From contig JACKIM010000002.1 of assembly GCA_020638465.1 (NCBI GenBank), positions 186,001 to 250,000 of the forward strand: DNA of 64,000 nt. Reading direction: 5' to 3'. A program made the translations under genes and the position numbers. Positions 43,315 to 51,561 of this stretch are shown here, piece after piece; the first letter of the stretch is position 1, and each line of letters begins with the position of its first letter. The notes beneath the pieces were generated by a model, which worked only from the letters and a program-made list of their open reading frames with translations, ran no database searches and was not told where the DNA came from. Source of the DNA: Geminicoccaceae bacterium (lineage in GTDB: Bacteria; Pseudomonadota; Alphaproteobacteria; Geminicoccales; Geminicoccaceae).

Positions 43315-43908
43315 TTATTCGCGTGGTGCCCGTTTGTTGAGAATTCTTTGCAAAGTCCTCCGATGCATGTTGAGCCGCCGGGCGGTTTCGGAGACGTTGC
43401 GATTGCATTGCTCGAACACCCGCTGGATGTGCTCCCAGCGCACCCGGTCCGCGGACATCGGATTCTGCGGCGGTGGCGGCAGGCTGCTGCCATTGGCCAG
43501 CAGGGCGTTGATGACGTCGTCGGCATCGGCAGGCTTGGCCAGGTAATCCATGGCTCCGGCCTTGATGGCCGCTACCGCCGTGGCGATATTCCCATAGCCG
43601 GTCAGGATCACCACCTTGATCTGCGGATGGAGCTCACGCAGACGCTTGACCAGTTCGATGCCGGAACCATCCTCCAGCCGAAGATCGATCACCGCGAAAT
43701 CGGGCTTGGTGCTGTGGGCGAGGTTCAGGCCCTCCTTGAGCCCGGTTGCCGTGAGCACCTCGAAACCACGGCGATCCATCGCCCGTTCGAGGCTGCGCAG
43801 CAGCGGCGCATCGTCATCCACCAGTAGCAGGAGCGGACGCTCGCCACTCGGGTTCAGGCTGCCGTTCATGCTTGGGAAACTCCGTTCCTGGCCGATACCT
43901 TGTGTCAT
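43315..43908 (-). CDS. regA: RegA/PrrA/ActR-type response regulator, first copy
   Basis: The 197-residue protein has the receiver residues Asp31-33, Asp75 (FAVIDLRLEDGSG), Thr103 and Lys125, a Pro-rich linker (SSLPPPPQNP) and the RegA DNA-binding helix RTLQRILNKRAPRE. Its start overlaps the regB stop (ATGA), the usual sign of a cognate pair. RegA family proteins regulate respiration, photosynthesis, carbon and nitrogen fixation and hydrogenases in alphaproteobacteria. ATG 43869 (MNGSLNPSGER) is an alternative start. Confidence 0.9.
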   Translation of the reverse strand: MTQGIGQERSFPSMNGSLNPSGERPLLLLVDDDAPLLRSLERAMDRRGFEVLTATGLKEGLNLAHSTKPDFAVIDLRLEDGSGIELVKRLRELHPQIKVVILTGYGNIATAVAAIKAGAMDYLAKPADADDVINALLANGSSLPPPPQNPMSADRVRWEHIQRVFEQCNRNVSETARRLNMHRRTLQRILNKRAPRE

Positions 43909-45263
43909 GCGCTGTTCTCCAACTCTCCTATGCTAGCGCTTATTGGCCAGTGAATCCGCACCCGCGCCCCCTTCTTGCTGTTTTCAAAATGCAGCTTTGC
44001 ACCCGTTCTCGCAAGCAGACTGTTGGCAATGAATACACCAAGACCGAGACCGCCGGAAAGCGGCCGGCCGGTATTGTAGGGTTCGCCGAGCCTGTCGAGA
44101 ATCTCCGGATCAAATCCCGCACCGTCATCCTCAATGACAAGGGATGTACCATCATTGGCGATTTTCAACGTCAGGAATACTTCCGTTTCGGCAAAGCTCA
44201 CCGCGTTCTCGATCAGGTTGGTCAATGCGTGTCGAATTTCTGCGGCAAGACAAATAATCGGATCCGCAAACCCGTCCCCGATCTCCAGGTTCATGCGCAG
44301 TTCGATGGGAGGACGTTCGCATTGTTCGAAAATCTCGCGCAACTGATCGCTAAGCGGCGATGCCGTGAACAATTGGTGGCTACGGTCGCTCTGCGGGCGC
44401 CCGAGCGTGGAAAGCACCTGCCGGCAGCGCCGGGCCTGTTCGAGCAGTTCGTTCGCATCGACGGCCAGGGGGTCATCGCCGGGCAGCTCACGCACAAGCT
44501 CCTTGGCGATGACATTGATCGTCGCCAGCGGCGTTCCCAGGGCATGGGCCACGGCCGCAGCCTGGCCGCCCAGGGCCGAGAGCTGCTGCTCGCGGGCCAG
44601 TGCGGCCTGAACCGCCGAAAAGGCACTCTCCTGCCGTCGCGCGTCATCGGTGATCTGCGCCATGTGCCAGGCAAACAGGCCAACCGCGAGGCTCAATGCC
44701 AGCCACACGGCCGTAGTGTAGAGGCGGGGCAACTCCAGCGGTCCGGTGACCCAGGGCAATCCACCGGGGACGCCGGCGAGGATTGCGATGATGATCAGCG
44801 TTATGCCGGCCAGCAGCAGGGCGCCGCCGCGCGTGAGTGTTGTTGACGCCAGGGTGACCGGCAGCAGCAGCAACATCGAGAACGGATTGCTGAGTCCCCC
44901 CGTCAAGCCCAGCAGCATGCCGAGCTGGACGATGTCGAAACCGAAGACCAGCAGCGTGCGGCGCTGGCTCAGGCGTGTGCCCAGGCGACGCTGCCGCATC
45001 AGGGCGACATTGACCAGTACCGAGGCGCCGACAAGGGGCAGCAGCCATTGCGGGCTGACATTGATGCCGAGCGAGAAATGGACGAAGAGGATCGTGAACA
45101 ATTGGCCGATGATCGCCACCCAGCGAATGATGGCGAGTGTTACAATGCTGATGTTGCGGCCGATATTGTCTCCGCGACTGTCATCGGTGGCGAATGTATC
45201 CACCAGATCGTGAACGAGCTGGTCGAACCCGTCGGGGAAGGGGGTGGACCGGTTGTTGGTCAT
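43905..45263 (-). CDS. regB: RegB/PrrB/ActS-type redox sensor histidine kinase
   Basis: The 452-residue protein has six membrane helices, the ubiquinone-binding heptapeptide GGLSNPF at residues 122-128, a phospho-acceptor His240 in AAVAHALGTPLATI (HALGTP here, HELGTP in Rhodobacter), the redox Cys280 in ARRCRQVLSTLG, and the ATP domain with LTNLIENAVSFAE and LVIEDDGAGFD. All key RegB features are kept. There is no senC beside it; it lies 25 bases downstream of a glycosyltransferase gene and overlaps regA1. Confidence 0.93.
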   Translation of the reverse strand: MTNNRSTPFPDGFDQLVHDLVDTFATDDSRGDNIGRNISIVTLAIIRWVAIIGQLFTILFVHFSLGINVSPQWLLPLVGASVLVNVALMRQRRLGTRLSQRRTLLVFGFDIVQLGMLLGLTGGLSNPFSMLLLLPVTLASTTLTRGGALLLAGITLIIIAILAGVPGGLPWVTGPLELPRLYTTAVWLALSLAVGLFAWHMAQITDDARRQESAFSAVQAALAREQQLSALGGQAAAVAHALGTPLATINVIAKELVRELPGDDPLAVDANELLEQARRCRQVLSTLGRPQSDRSHQLFTASPLSDQLREIFEQCERPPIELRMNLEIGDGFADPIICLAAEIRHALTNLIENAVSFAETEVFLTLKIANDGTSLVIEDDGAGFDPEILDRLGEPYNTGRPLSGGLGLGVFIANSLLARTGAKLHFENSKKGARVRIHWPISASIGELENSA

Positions 45264-45288
45264 GGATCGGGTGGCCCTTGTCGTCCTC

Positions 45289-46425
45289 TCAGTGACGACA
45301 CGCGCCGTGAAACAGCCGGCCATAGGCCTCGACCATGGCCCGGGCATCGAATTCGGCACGTTGCCGCCGGCGATTCTCGTCGCCCACAGCCTTGCGCAGG
45401 GACTCGTCGGCGGCAAGTTCGCTCATGGCCCGGGTCAACGCCACCTCGTCCTCGCGCTGAACGGTGAAGCGCCGATTGGCTTGTGAAACGGCGACCGGCA
45501 CATCGCCCACGGCCGTACCGACGACCGGCATGCCCAGCGCCATCGCATCGAGCACGGAAGCCGGCAATTGCTCGGTGTCGGAAGTGATCGCATAGATGTC
45601 GCCATGAGCAAGAATTCTGGCGGGTTGTTCCTGGTGTCCAAGGAAGACGATCTTGTGTTCAAGACCGCTTTCGCGGGCAAGTGCTTCGAGCGCCGGCCGT
45701 TCGGGACCGTCACCGACGATGACCAGCGCCGTGCGGGTGTGGTCCGGCATCGCCGTAAATGCCCTGATGAGCCGATCGATCCGTTTTTCCGGTCGCAGTG
45801 GGGCCACCGTGACGAAGGTGACCCTGTCATCTGGCCACGAGGCGGGAGTCGAGGGATCGCGTCCTTGGAGTTCGTCCCTGGCGGGCACATCGCTCGATTC
45901 GACGCCGTTTGCGATCCGCACCACCTTGTCCGCCTTGAGCCACCAGTTTGTCCTGGCTTTTTCTTCGAGGGTCACCGAAGGGACCACGAGGCGGTGAACG
46001 AACGGCAAGACCAGTCGCCGCGCCCAGACCCGCCGGGCGATCTCGCGGTGGGCCTCGTCGGGGCCGAAGCCGTGTTCCTGATGGATGTGCGGTGCTGCCG
46101 GGGCGATCGCCTGGGCAATGACCCAATCGAAGCATCCCCAGTTGGAGGTCAGGACCAGATCGGGCTCGAACGAGCGGATGAGACGCCGCCGCTCACGCAG
46201 GCCGTCCATTTTCGCGGGCGAACCGTGCAATTCCACATCGAGGTCCCCTGCGAGCCGTTGCCCTGCCCGCAGGTCGCCGTTCAGCGAAACGATCGTGTGC
46301 CTGAAGGCACGTCCCAGACCGTTGATCACGCTGCAAAGTACGGACTGGATACCGCCCGTTCCGAATCCCGGAAGAAGGTGCAGGAGGTGGGGCTGGCTGA
46401 TCAACGGGACCCGACCATGGATCAA
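45289..46425 (-). CDS. Glycosyltransferase family 4 protein in the prs-reg run
   Basis: This 378-residue GT-B enzyme has HLLPGFGTGGIQSVLCSVIN near the start and TFVTVAPLRPEKRIDRLIRA, LVIVGDGPERPALEALARES and ASVLDAMALGMPVVGTAVGD (the usual EX7E is replaced by a Gln-Leu-Pro-Ala-Ser stretch). TTG 46425 overlaps the prsR stop (TTGA). It probably extends an exopolysaccharide, as its neighbours prsK and prsR suggest. Confidence 0.82.
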   Translation of the reverse strand: MIHGRVPLISQPHLLHLLPGFGTGGIQSVLCSVINGLGRAFRHTIVSLNGDLRAGQRLAGDLDVELHGSPAKMDGLRERRRLIRSFEPDLVLTSNWGCFDWVIAQAIAPAAPHIHQEHGFGPDEAHREIARRVWARRLVLPFVHRLVVPSVTLEEKARTNWWLKADKVVRIANGVESSDVPARDELQGRDPSTPASWPDDRVTFVTVAPLRPEKRIDRLIRAFTAMPDHTRTALVIVGDGPERPALEALARESGLEHKIVFLGHQEQPARILAHGDIYAITSDTEQLPASVLDAMALGMPVVGTAVGDVPVAVSQANRRFTVQREDEVALTRAMSELAADESLRKAVGDENRRRQRAEFDARAMVEAYGRLFHGACRH

Positions 46426-47771
46426 TCCCTGAGCTGATGCTGACGCATGAGGTCGTATAGCGTCGGACGGCTCACGCCAAGCAGCTTTGCGGCCTGCGAG
46501 ATATTGCCATCGGTACGGGCCAGAACCCGGCGGAGCACGGCGATCTCCGAACGGTCGCGTACCCGCTTGAGATTGAGCGCGGCATCCTCGATCTCGACAT
46601 CGTGAAGGTCGAGATCCTGCCGCGATATCGTGCGGGAACTTGAAAGGATGATCGCCCGCTTGATGCGATTCTGCAATTCGCGGATATTGCCGGGCCAGGC
46701 GTAGGAATCGATGGCCGCCAGGGCATCGTTGCTGAAGCGCTTGTCCTTTGCCCCCAATTCCCGTGTGAAACTGACGAGGAAGTGGTGCGCGAGCTGGACG
46801 GCATCGCCCACGCGGTCACGCAAGGGAGGGATCGGGATGCTGATCTCGCAGAGGCGGTAATAGAGGTCCTCGCGGAAATGGCCCTCGCGCACCTGTTGTT
46901 CGAGATCACGGTGGGTGGCGCAGACCACGCGCACGTCGACAGCGATCTCCTCGCGACCGCCAAGCCGTTCGACCACCCGTTCCTGCAGGAAGCGGAGGAG
47001 CTTGGACTGCAGTTCGAGCGGAAGGTCGCCGATCTCGTCGAGGAAAAGCGTCCCGCCGTCGGCATGTTCGATCTTGCCTCGGGTCTGCTTGAATGCTCCG
47101 GTGAAGGCGCCGCGTTCGTAGCCGAAGAGTTCGGCTTCGAGCAGGGCCGGCGGAATCGCCGCGCAATTGATCGCGACGAAACGCTGGGGCGCCCGTCTGC
47201 TGAGCCGGTGCAGCGCGCGCGCGACCACTTCCTTGCCCGTCCCGCTCTCGCCGATGAGCGCCAGGCTCACATCGGTGGGGGCGACGCGCTCCGTGGTGCG
47301 AATGAGCGCGAGTGTCGCGGGGCTGTCGCCGACGAGGCCCGGAAGCCTGGTATGCAACTGCTGGTCGTTCAGCTTGCGATTCTCCTGTTCGAGGTCGCAC
47401 ATGTAGAAAGCCCGCTCAAGGACCATGGACAGGTGTTCGGGGTCGGTCGGCTTCTGGTGATAGTCGTGAGCGCCGCCGGCAACGGCCTTGAGCGCGTGGT
47501 CGCGACCTTCCCTTCCCGTAAGAACGATGATCTTGGCATCGGGTGACAGTTCGAGAAGGTCGCTCATCGCCTGCAGACCCTCGCTGCTGCCTTCGGGATC
47601 GGGCGGCAAGCCAAGGTCGAGCAGCACCACCTGGGGTTCCTTGGCGCGCATGGCCGTGATGGCCTGCTCGCGGGTTTCGGCGATGGTCAGGTCGAACTGG
47701 TCGAGCGACCAGCGCAACTGGGTACGCAAGGCTTCATCGTCCTCGACAAGCAGCAGGCGGCGGTCGTTCAT
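46422..47771 (-). CDS. prsR: PEP-CTERM-box sigma54 response regulator PrsR
   Basis: The 449-residue NtrC-type regulator has a receiver with phospho-acceptor Asp52 (VVLLDLGLP), a AAA+ domain with Walker A GESGTGK at 174-180 and GAFTGA at 221-226, which contacts sigma54, and a Fis-type HTH NISQAAKLLGVSRPTLYDLM. The gene overlaps prsK by ATGA. PrsK/PrsR are named after their link with exosortase/PEP-CTERM and exopolysaccharide loci. Confidence 0.92.
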   Translation of the reverse strand: MNDRRLLLVEDDEALRTQLRWSLDQFDLTIAETREQAITAMRAKEPQVVLLDLGLPPDPEGSSEGLQAMSDLLELSPDAKIIVLTGREGRDHALKAVAGGAHDYHQKPTDPEHLSMVLERAFYMCDLEQENRKLNDQQLHTRLPGLVGDSPATLALIRTTERVAPTDVSLALIGESGTGKEVVARALHRLSRRAPQRFVAINCAAIPPALLEAELFGYERGAFTGAFKQTRGKIEHADGGTLFLDEIGDLPLELQSKLLRFLQERVVERLGGREEIAVDVRVVCATHRDLEQQVREGHFREDLYYRLCEISIPIPPLRDRVGDAVQLAHHFLVSFTRELGAKDKRFSNDALAAIDSYAWPGNIRELQNRIKRAIILSSSRTISRQDLDLHDVEIEDAALNLKRVRDRSEIAVLRRVLARTDGNISQAAKLLGVSRPTLYDLMRQHQLRD

Positions 47772-49759
47772 GTTTCCCCCATTGTTTGACGGGCTGGCAG
47801 CAGGATGCGCATGGTCGACCCGGCTCCCGGGGCCGAGTCGACCTCAAGCTGTCCACCCATCGACTCGATCGTTTCCTTGACGTCCGCCATGCCGAGGCCC
47901 ATGCCGTCCGGCTTGGTGGATGTGAATGGCTCGAACAGTTCGGTGCGCACGAAGGCGGGGTCCATGCCTGGTCCATTGTCGCTGACCTCGACCACGGCCA
48001 TGCCGTCGTGATGCGACAGGCGGATTTCCACGACGCAGGCGTTGGGATGGCATTCGCCGCAGGCTTCTCGCGCATTGTCGACGAGGTTGTTCAGAACCGA
48101 CCGCAGCCTTGCCGGGTTGGCACTGATCTCTGTCGGGCACAGTCTGCCCGTGATCCGTACCCCCTCGATATCCGCCAGCAATTCGTCGAGGCGCACGGCC
48201 GAGGTCTTGGGATCGTCGCTGCGGATGCGTGAAATCAACGCGTTCATGCGTGCAACCGACGCATCGAGCGTGTTGAGCATGTCATCGTAGAAGGCCTCGT
48301 TGCCGCGATGCCGACGGGCATTCGAAAGCGTCAGGGCGAGCTGGGCAGAGACATTTTTGACATCGTGCATGACGAAGGCGAACCGGCGGTTGAAACTTTC
48401 GAACCTCTCGACCTGGGTGAGCCGCCTCGCGGCGCGGTCCTCGGCAAGATAGGAGGCGGCTTCGCGGGCGACCACACCCAGCAGGTCCCGCTCCTCGCGA
48501 TCGAGGGCGCGGTTCATGCGGCGTTCGGCGAGTACCATGATGCCGAACAGCCGTTCTCGATGGTAGAGCGGCAGCAGGAGCCACGAATGTGGCGGTGCCG
48601 GTATCCAGGAGGGCAGGGCACTGGCACGCGGATCGTCGCCGTCGACGAGGTCGATCGGGTCCACGCGTTCCACATGGTCGGCAAGGATCGTGGCAAAGGC
48701 GGGGTCGACATTGTCGGGACGCCGGTCGATGCTGAGGTTGCGCACGGCCACGAGTGTGAAACGCCCGCGGGGCTCCGCGAGCCAGACGGCGCCGCCGGTC
48801 GCTTCCACCACATCGGCCACGGCAAAGATGACACGGTCGGCGAGGCTTTCGGTCGTATGTGCGCTTGCACCTTCGAGCGTGCGCACGAAACGGGCCCATT
48901 CATCACGATAATCGAACCGGTAGCTGAAAAAGGTCCGGCTGACAAAGGCTCCCAGCGCCGCCTGCAAGTGGCCTGACAGCAGGACGAAACCGCCGAGTGC
49001 CAGCAGCGACAGGACGAGAATGATCTGAACGCTGGTCCCGGCCGCACCGGTTGCATCGCGCGCCACGGCGCCGATGGACAGTGTGATGAGTGTATAAAGT
49101 GCCGCCGCGGTTGCGATCACGCCACCGAACACCGCGCGCCTGCTGACATGGATGTCGAGCGACCAGTCGGGGCGGCGGGCAATCGAGGCGGCGATGAACG
49201 GGACTGCAACCGCCTGCATGACCGGCCCTGCGGGGCGGGCCATTTCCAATGACGCCGATGACGACAGTTCGTCGAGGACAATGACCAGCTCGGCGGCAAA
49301 GGCGGCCGAAATTCCGATCAGCATCAGCTTCAGGGCGAAGCGCTGGTCGTAATCGGCCTTGCGATAGGTTCGTTCGACCAACGCGAAGCCCGCAAGCAGC
49401 AGGCCGAGATGGGCCCAGTCGCCCGAGGCGAGACCGAACACGAGGACGACGGCGCCGGCGAGGACCGACGACTGTTGCCGGACCCGGTTCTCGCCGAACG
49501 ACAGGGTGGCCAGGACGGCCAGCCATGCCATCAGCAGCAACCGGTCACTCAGCGCTGGCATCGCCGTCGGCAGCCAGCGGGCCAGCAGATGGGCGATGGC
49601 GTCGAACAGTCCTATCACGGCGGTGGCGGTGAGCAGGGCGCCGATCAGCGCCTGTGCCCGTTCACGCCCCCAGCTCGACAGCAGCAGCACGCTCAGGGCG
49701 AGATAGGCGGCGGCCTGGAAGATCAGCCCGCCAACGGACAGAAATTCCAGGGGTTCCAT
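47768..49759 (-). CDS. prsK: PEP-CTERM system membrane histidine kinase PrsK
   Basis: The 663-residue protein has about eight N-terminal membrane helices, a GAF-like middle region (VVEATGGAVWLAEPRGRFTL), the phospho-acceptor His in FNRRFAFVMHDVKNVSAQL and an ATP domain with VLNNLVDNAREACGE and VVEVSDNGPGMDPAFVRTEL. This is the PrsK architecture. It follows the sugar-transferase gene after five bases and overlaps prsR by four bases; it should sense a signal tied to the exopolysaccharide system. Confidence 0.92.
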   Translation of the reverse strand: MEPLEFLSVGGLIFQAAAYLALSVLLLSSWGRERAQALIGALLTATAVIGLFDAIAHLLARWLPTAMPALSDRLLLMAWLAVLATLSFGENRVRQQSSVLAGAVVLVFGLASGDWAHLGLLLAGFALVERTYRKADYDQRFALKLMLIGISAAFAAELVIVLDELSSSASLEMARPAGPVMQAVAVPFIAASIARRPDWSLDIHVSRRAVFGGVIATAAALYTLITLSIGAVARDATGAAGTSVQIILVLSLLALGGFVLLSGHLQAALGAFVSRTFFSYRFDYRDEWARFVRTLEGASAHTTESLADRVIFAVADVVEATGGAVWLAEPRGRFTLVAVRNLSIDRRPDNVDPAFATILADHVERVDPIDLVDGDDPRASALPSWIPAPPHSWLLLPLYHRERLFGIMVLAERRMNRALDREERDLLGVVAREAASYLAEDRAARRLTQVERFESFNRRFAFVMHDVKNVSAQLALTLSNARRHRGNEAFYDDMLNTLDASVARMNALISRIRSDDPKTSAVRLDELLADIEGVRITGRLCPTEISANPARLRSVLNNLVDNAREACGECHPNACVVEIRLSHHDGMAVVEVSDNGPGMDPAFVRTELFEPFTSTKPDGMGLGMADVKETIESMGGQLEVDSAPGAGSTMRILLPARQTMGET

Positions 49760-49764
49760 CGGAT

Positions 49765-51135
49765 TCAGCGTGCGCCATTGCCGGTGAACACCACCCGGAG
49801 TGTCTGGGCGATGATGAGAAAGTCCAGGAAAAGGCTCCAGTTCTTGACATAGTACATGTCGTATTCGAGCTTGACCCTCGTGTCCTCGATGGTCGCGGCA
49901 TATTCATGGTTCACCTGTGCCCAGCCGCTGATGCCGGGCTTGATCCGGTGACGCTCGTTGAAGTAGGGCAGCTCGCGTTCGAGTTCGGTGACGAACACCG
50001 GCCTCTCCGGCCGTGGGCCGACGAAGCTCATTTCGCCATGCAGCACGTTCCACAGTTGTGGAAGTTCGTCGATTCGCGTGGCCCGCAGGAAACGCCCGGT
50101 ACGTGTCACCCGGGGATCGTTTTCGGCGGCCCACTGGGCTCCCAGCTTCTCGGCATCGGTGCGCATGCTGCGAAACTTGTGCAGCATGAAGAGCTGGCCG
50201 TTGCGGCCGACGCGGGTCTGGCTGTAGATCACCGGCCCGCCGTCCTCAAGCTTCACGGCAATGGCCGCCATGAGCATCAGGGGCACACACAATATCAGGA
50301 CGAACAGCGAGATGACGACATCGAGAATCCGCTTGGCGACAAGGTCGAGCCGGCTTGAATCGAAGCCATCCGAGAAGATCAGCCAGCTTTTCTGCAACTG
50401 GGTGAGATCCACCCGTCCCGTCTCGCGTTCGGCGAAGGCCACATGATCGCTCAATGGCAGTCCTGCCAGCCGGCACTCGAGCAACGGGCGTATCGGCACG
50501 TTGGGGGCCTGGGAATCCTCTACGGCAACCACGATCTCGCTGACGTCATGGTCCTCGGCATAGCGGCGCAGCGTGGTGAGGTCATTGGCGCGGACGATGG
50601 CGGAATCGACCCGCAGCCGGTCGACGACGCGGATGGCCGAATGCCGGTTGTCGGCGACGATCTTCCCGACATGGTCCATCAGCCGGGGTTCCCCGACGAT
50701 CAGGATCCGGCGCTCGAAGCTGCGGCCGAGGGGACTTGACTGAAGCAGCAGGCGCAGGGCGAGGATGGCGAGGAAGGCGCCCGGAATGGCGATGATCAGT
50801 GCGCTGCGCCAGATCTTCGCTTCGGGAATGACGTAGGAGATCACCGCCAGCATGATGAATGTGGCGGTAAAGGCCGTGGCCAGCCGGGTGGTCACGGAAC
50901 GCGCGGTAAGCTCGATACCGCGCTCGTAGAGACCGATGGCGACCATGCACAACATTGCCGTTCCGGCGAATATCGCGGCATGCGGGAGATATATCAGCAA
51001 CTCGGACGCGAAAGAATCCGGGTTTGCATAGCGTGTAAAGTAACCAATATAGAAGAACGTCAGCAATACCAGTCCATCGCCGGCAGCCAGCACGGCCAGG
51101 CGGCGATCGATATAGTGACCAAAGATTTTCAACAT
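49765..51135 (-). CDS. PEP-CTERM/XrtA-associated undecaprenyl-phosphate sugar transferase (TIGR03013-like)
   Basis: The 456-residue protein has four or five N-terminal helices, a CoA-binding-like middle domain (RSFERRILIVGEPRLMDHVG) and a C-terminal bacterial sugar transferase domain with LVAKRILDVVISLFVLIL, YSQTRVGRNGQLFMLHKFRS, RATRIDELPQLWNVLHGEMS and FVGPRPERP. It would put the first sugar phosphate on the lipid carrier. ATG 51135 is chosen because a further open frame of 19 codons lacks family resemblance. It is the first gene of the minus-strand run. No exosortase is in the window. Confidence 0.9.
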   Translation of the reverse strand: MLKIFGHYIDRRLAVLAAGDGLVLLTFFYIGYFTRYANPDSFASELLIYLPHAAIFAGTAMLCMVAIGLYERGIELTARSVTTRLATAFTATFIMLAVISYVIPEAKIWRSALIIAIPGAFLAILALRLLLQSSPLGRSFERRILIVGEPRLMDHVGKIVADNRHSAIRVVDRLRVDSAIVRANDLTTLRRYAEDHDVSEIVVAVEDSQAPNVPIRPLLECRLAGLPLSDHVAFAERETGRVDLTQLQKSWLIFSDGFDSSRLDLVAKRILDVVISLFVLILCVPLMLMAAIAVKLEDGGPVIYSQTRVGRNGQLFMLHKFRSMRTDAEKLGAQWAAENDPRVTRTGRFLRATRIDELPQLWNVLHGEMSFVGPRPERPVFVTELERELPYFNERHRIKPGISGWAQVNHEYAATIEDTRVKLEYDMYYVKNWSLFLDFLIIAQTLRVVFTGNGAR

Positions 51136-51561
51136 GTTCTCTATTGCTCCCGACAGGGCGTCGTCGTTAGCCTTGCATCGCATGCAAGCCATATCACGCC
51201 GGGATGCTCTTACTCATTAAATACATCAATGTTTTCAATTCTGAAACTATTCCATATCATGTTACGTCCGGCTTCTTTGTCATGCGCGGAAAGCGGTTCG
51301 ATGGTGTAGACACTCGATCGTGTAGACAGATGAAACTGACGGCAGAAATGGCCGGACCTGAAAGGTGACCACAAGCGCGCGCCCCGTGTCGTGGTTGTCG
51401 TCGGGCAAACATCACCGAAAAGCGGAGGCCTTCACCGAAATGGTTCCGAACCGAGTACGTTCGAGGCCATTGCGGTTTGTCGTGTGATTCGATGGGATCG
51501 GACATCCGGACCGGATGCCGGCCTGATGGGCTGCCCGCAAGTGTTGGCGTATTGGAGTGTC
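51136..51561. promoter_or_regulatory. 426-base divergent region between sugar transferase and flippase genes
   Basis: The region holds no convincing gene. It contains an AT-rich stretch (51205-51262) suited to divergent promoters and a direct repeat GTGTAGACA at 51304-51312 and 51320-51328, sixteen bases apart. I found no clear sigma54 -24/-12 element by eye, which PrsR would require. The right side of this region also has an open frame with no gene-like resemblance. Confidence 0.4.
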
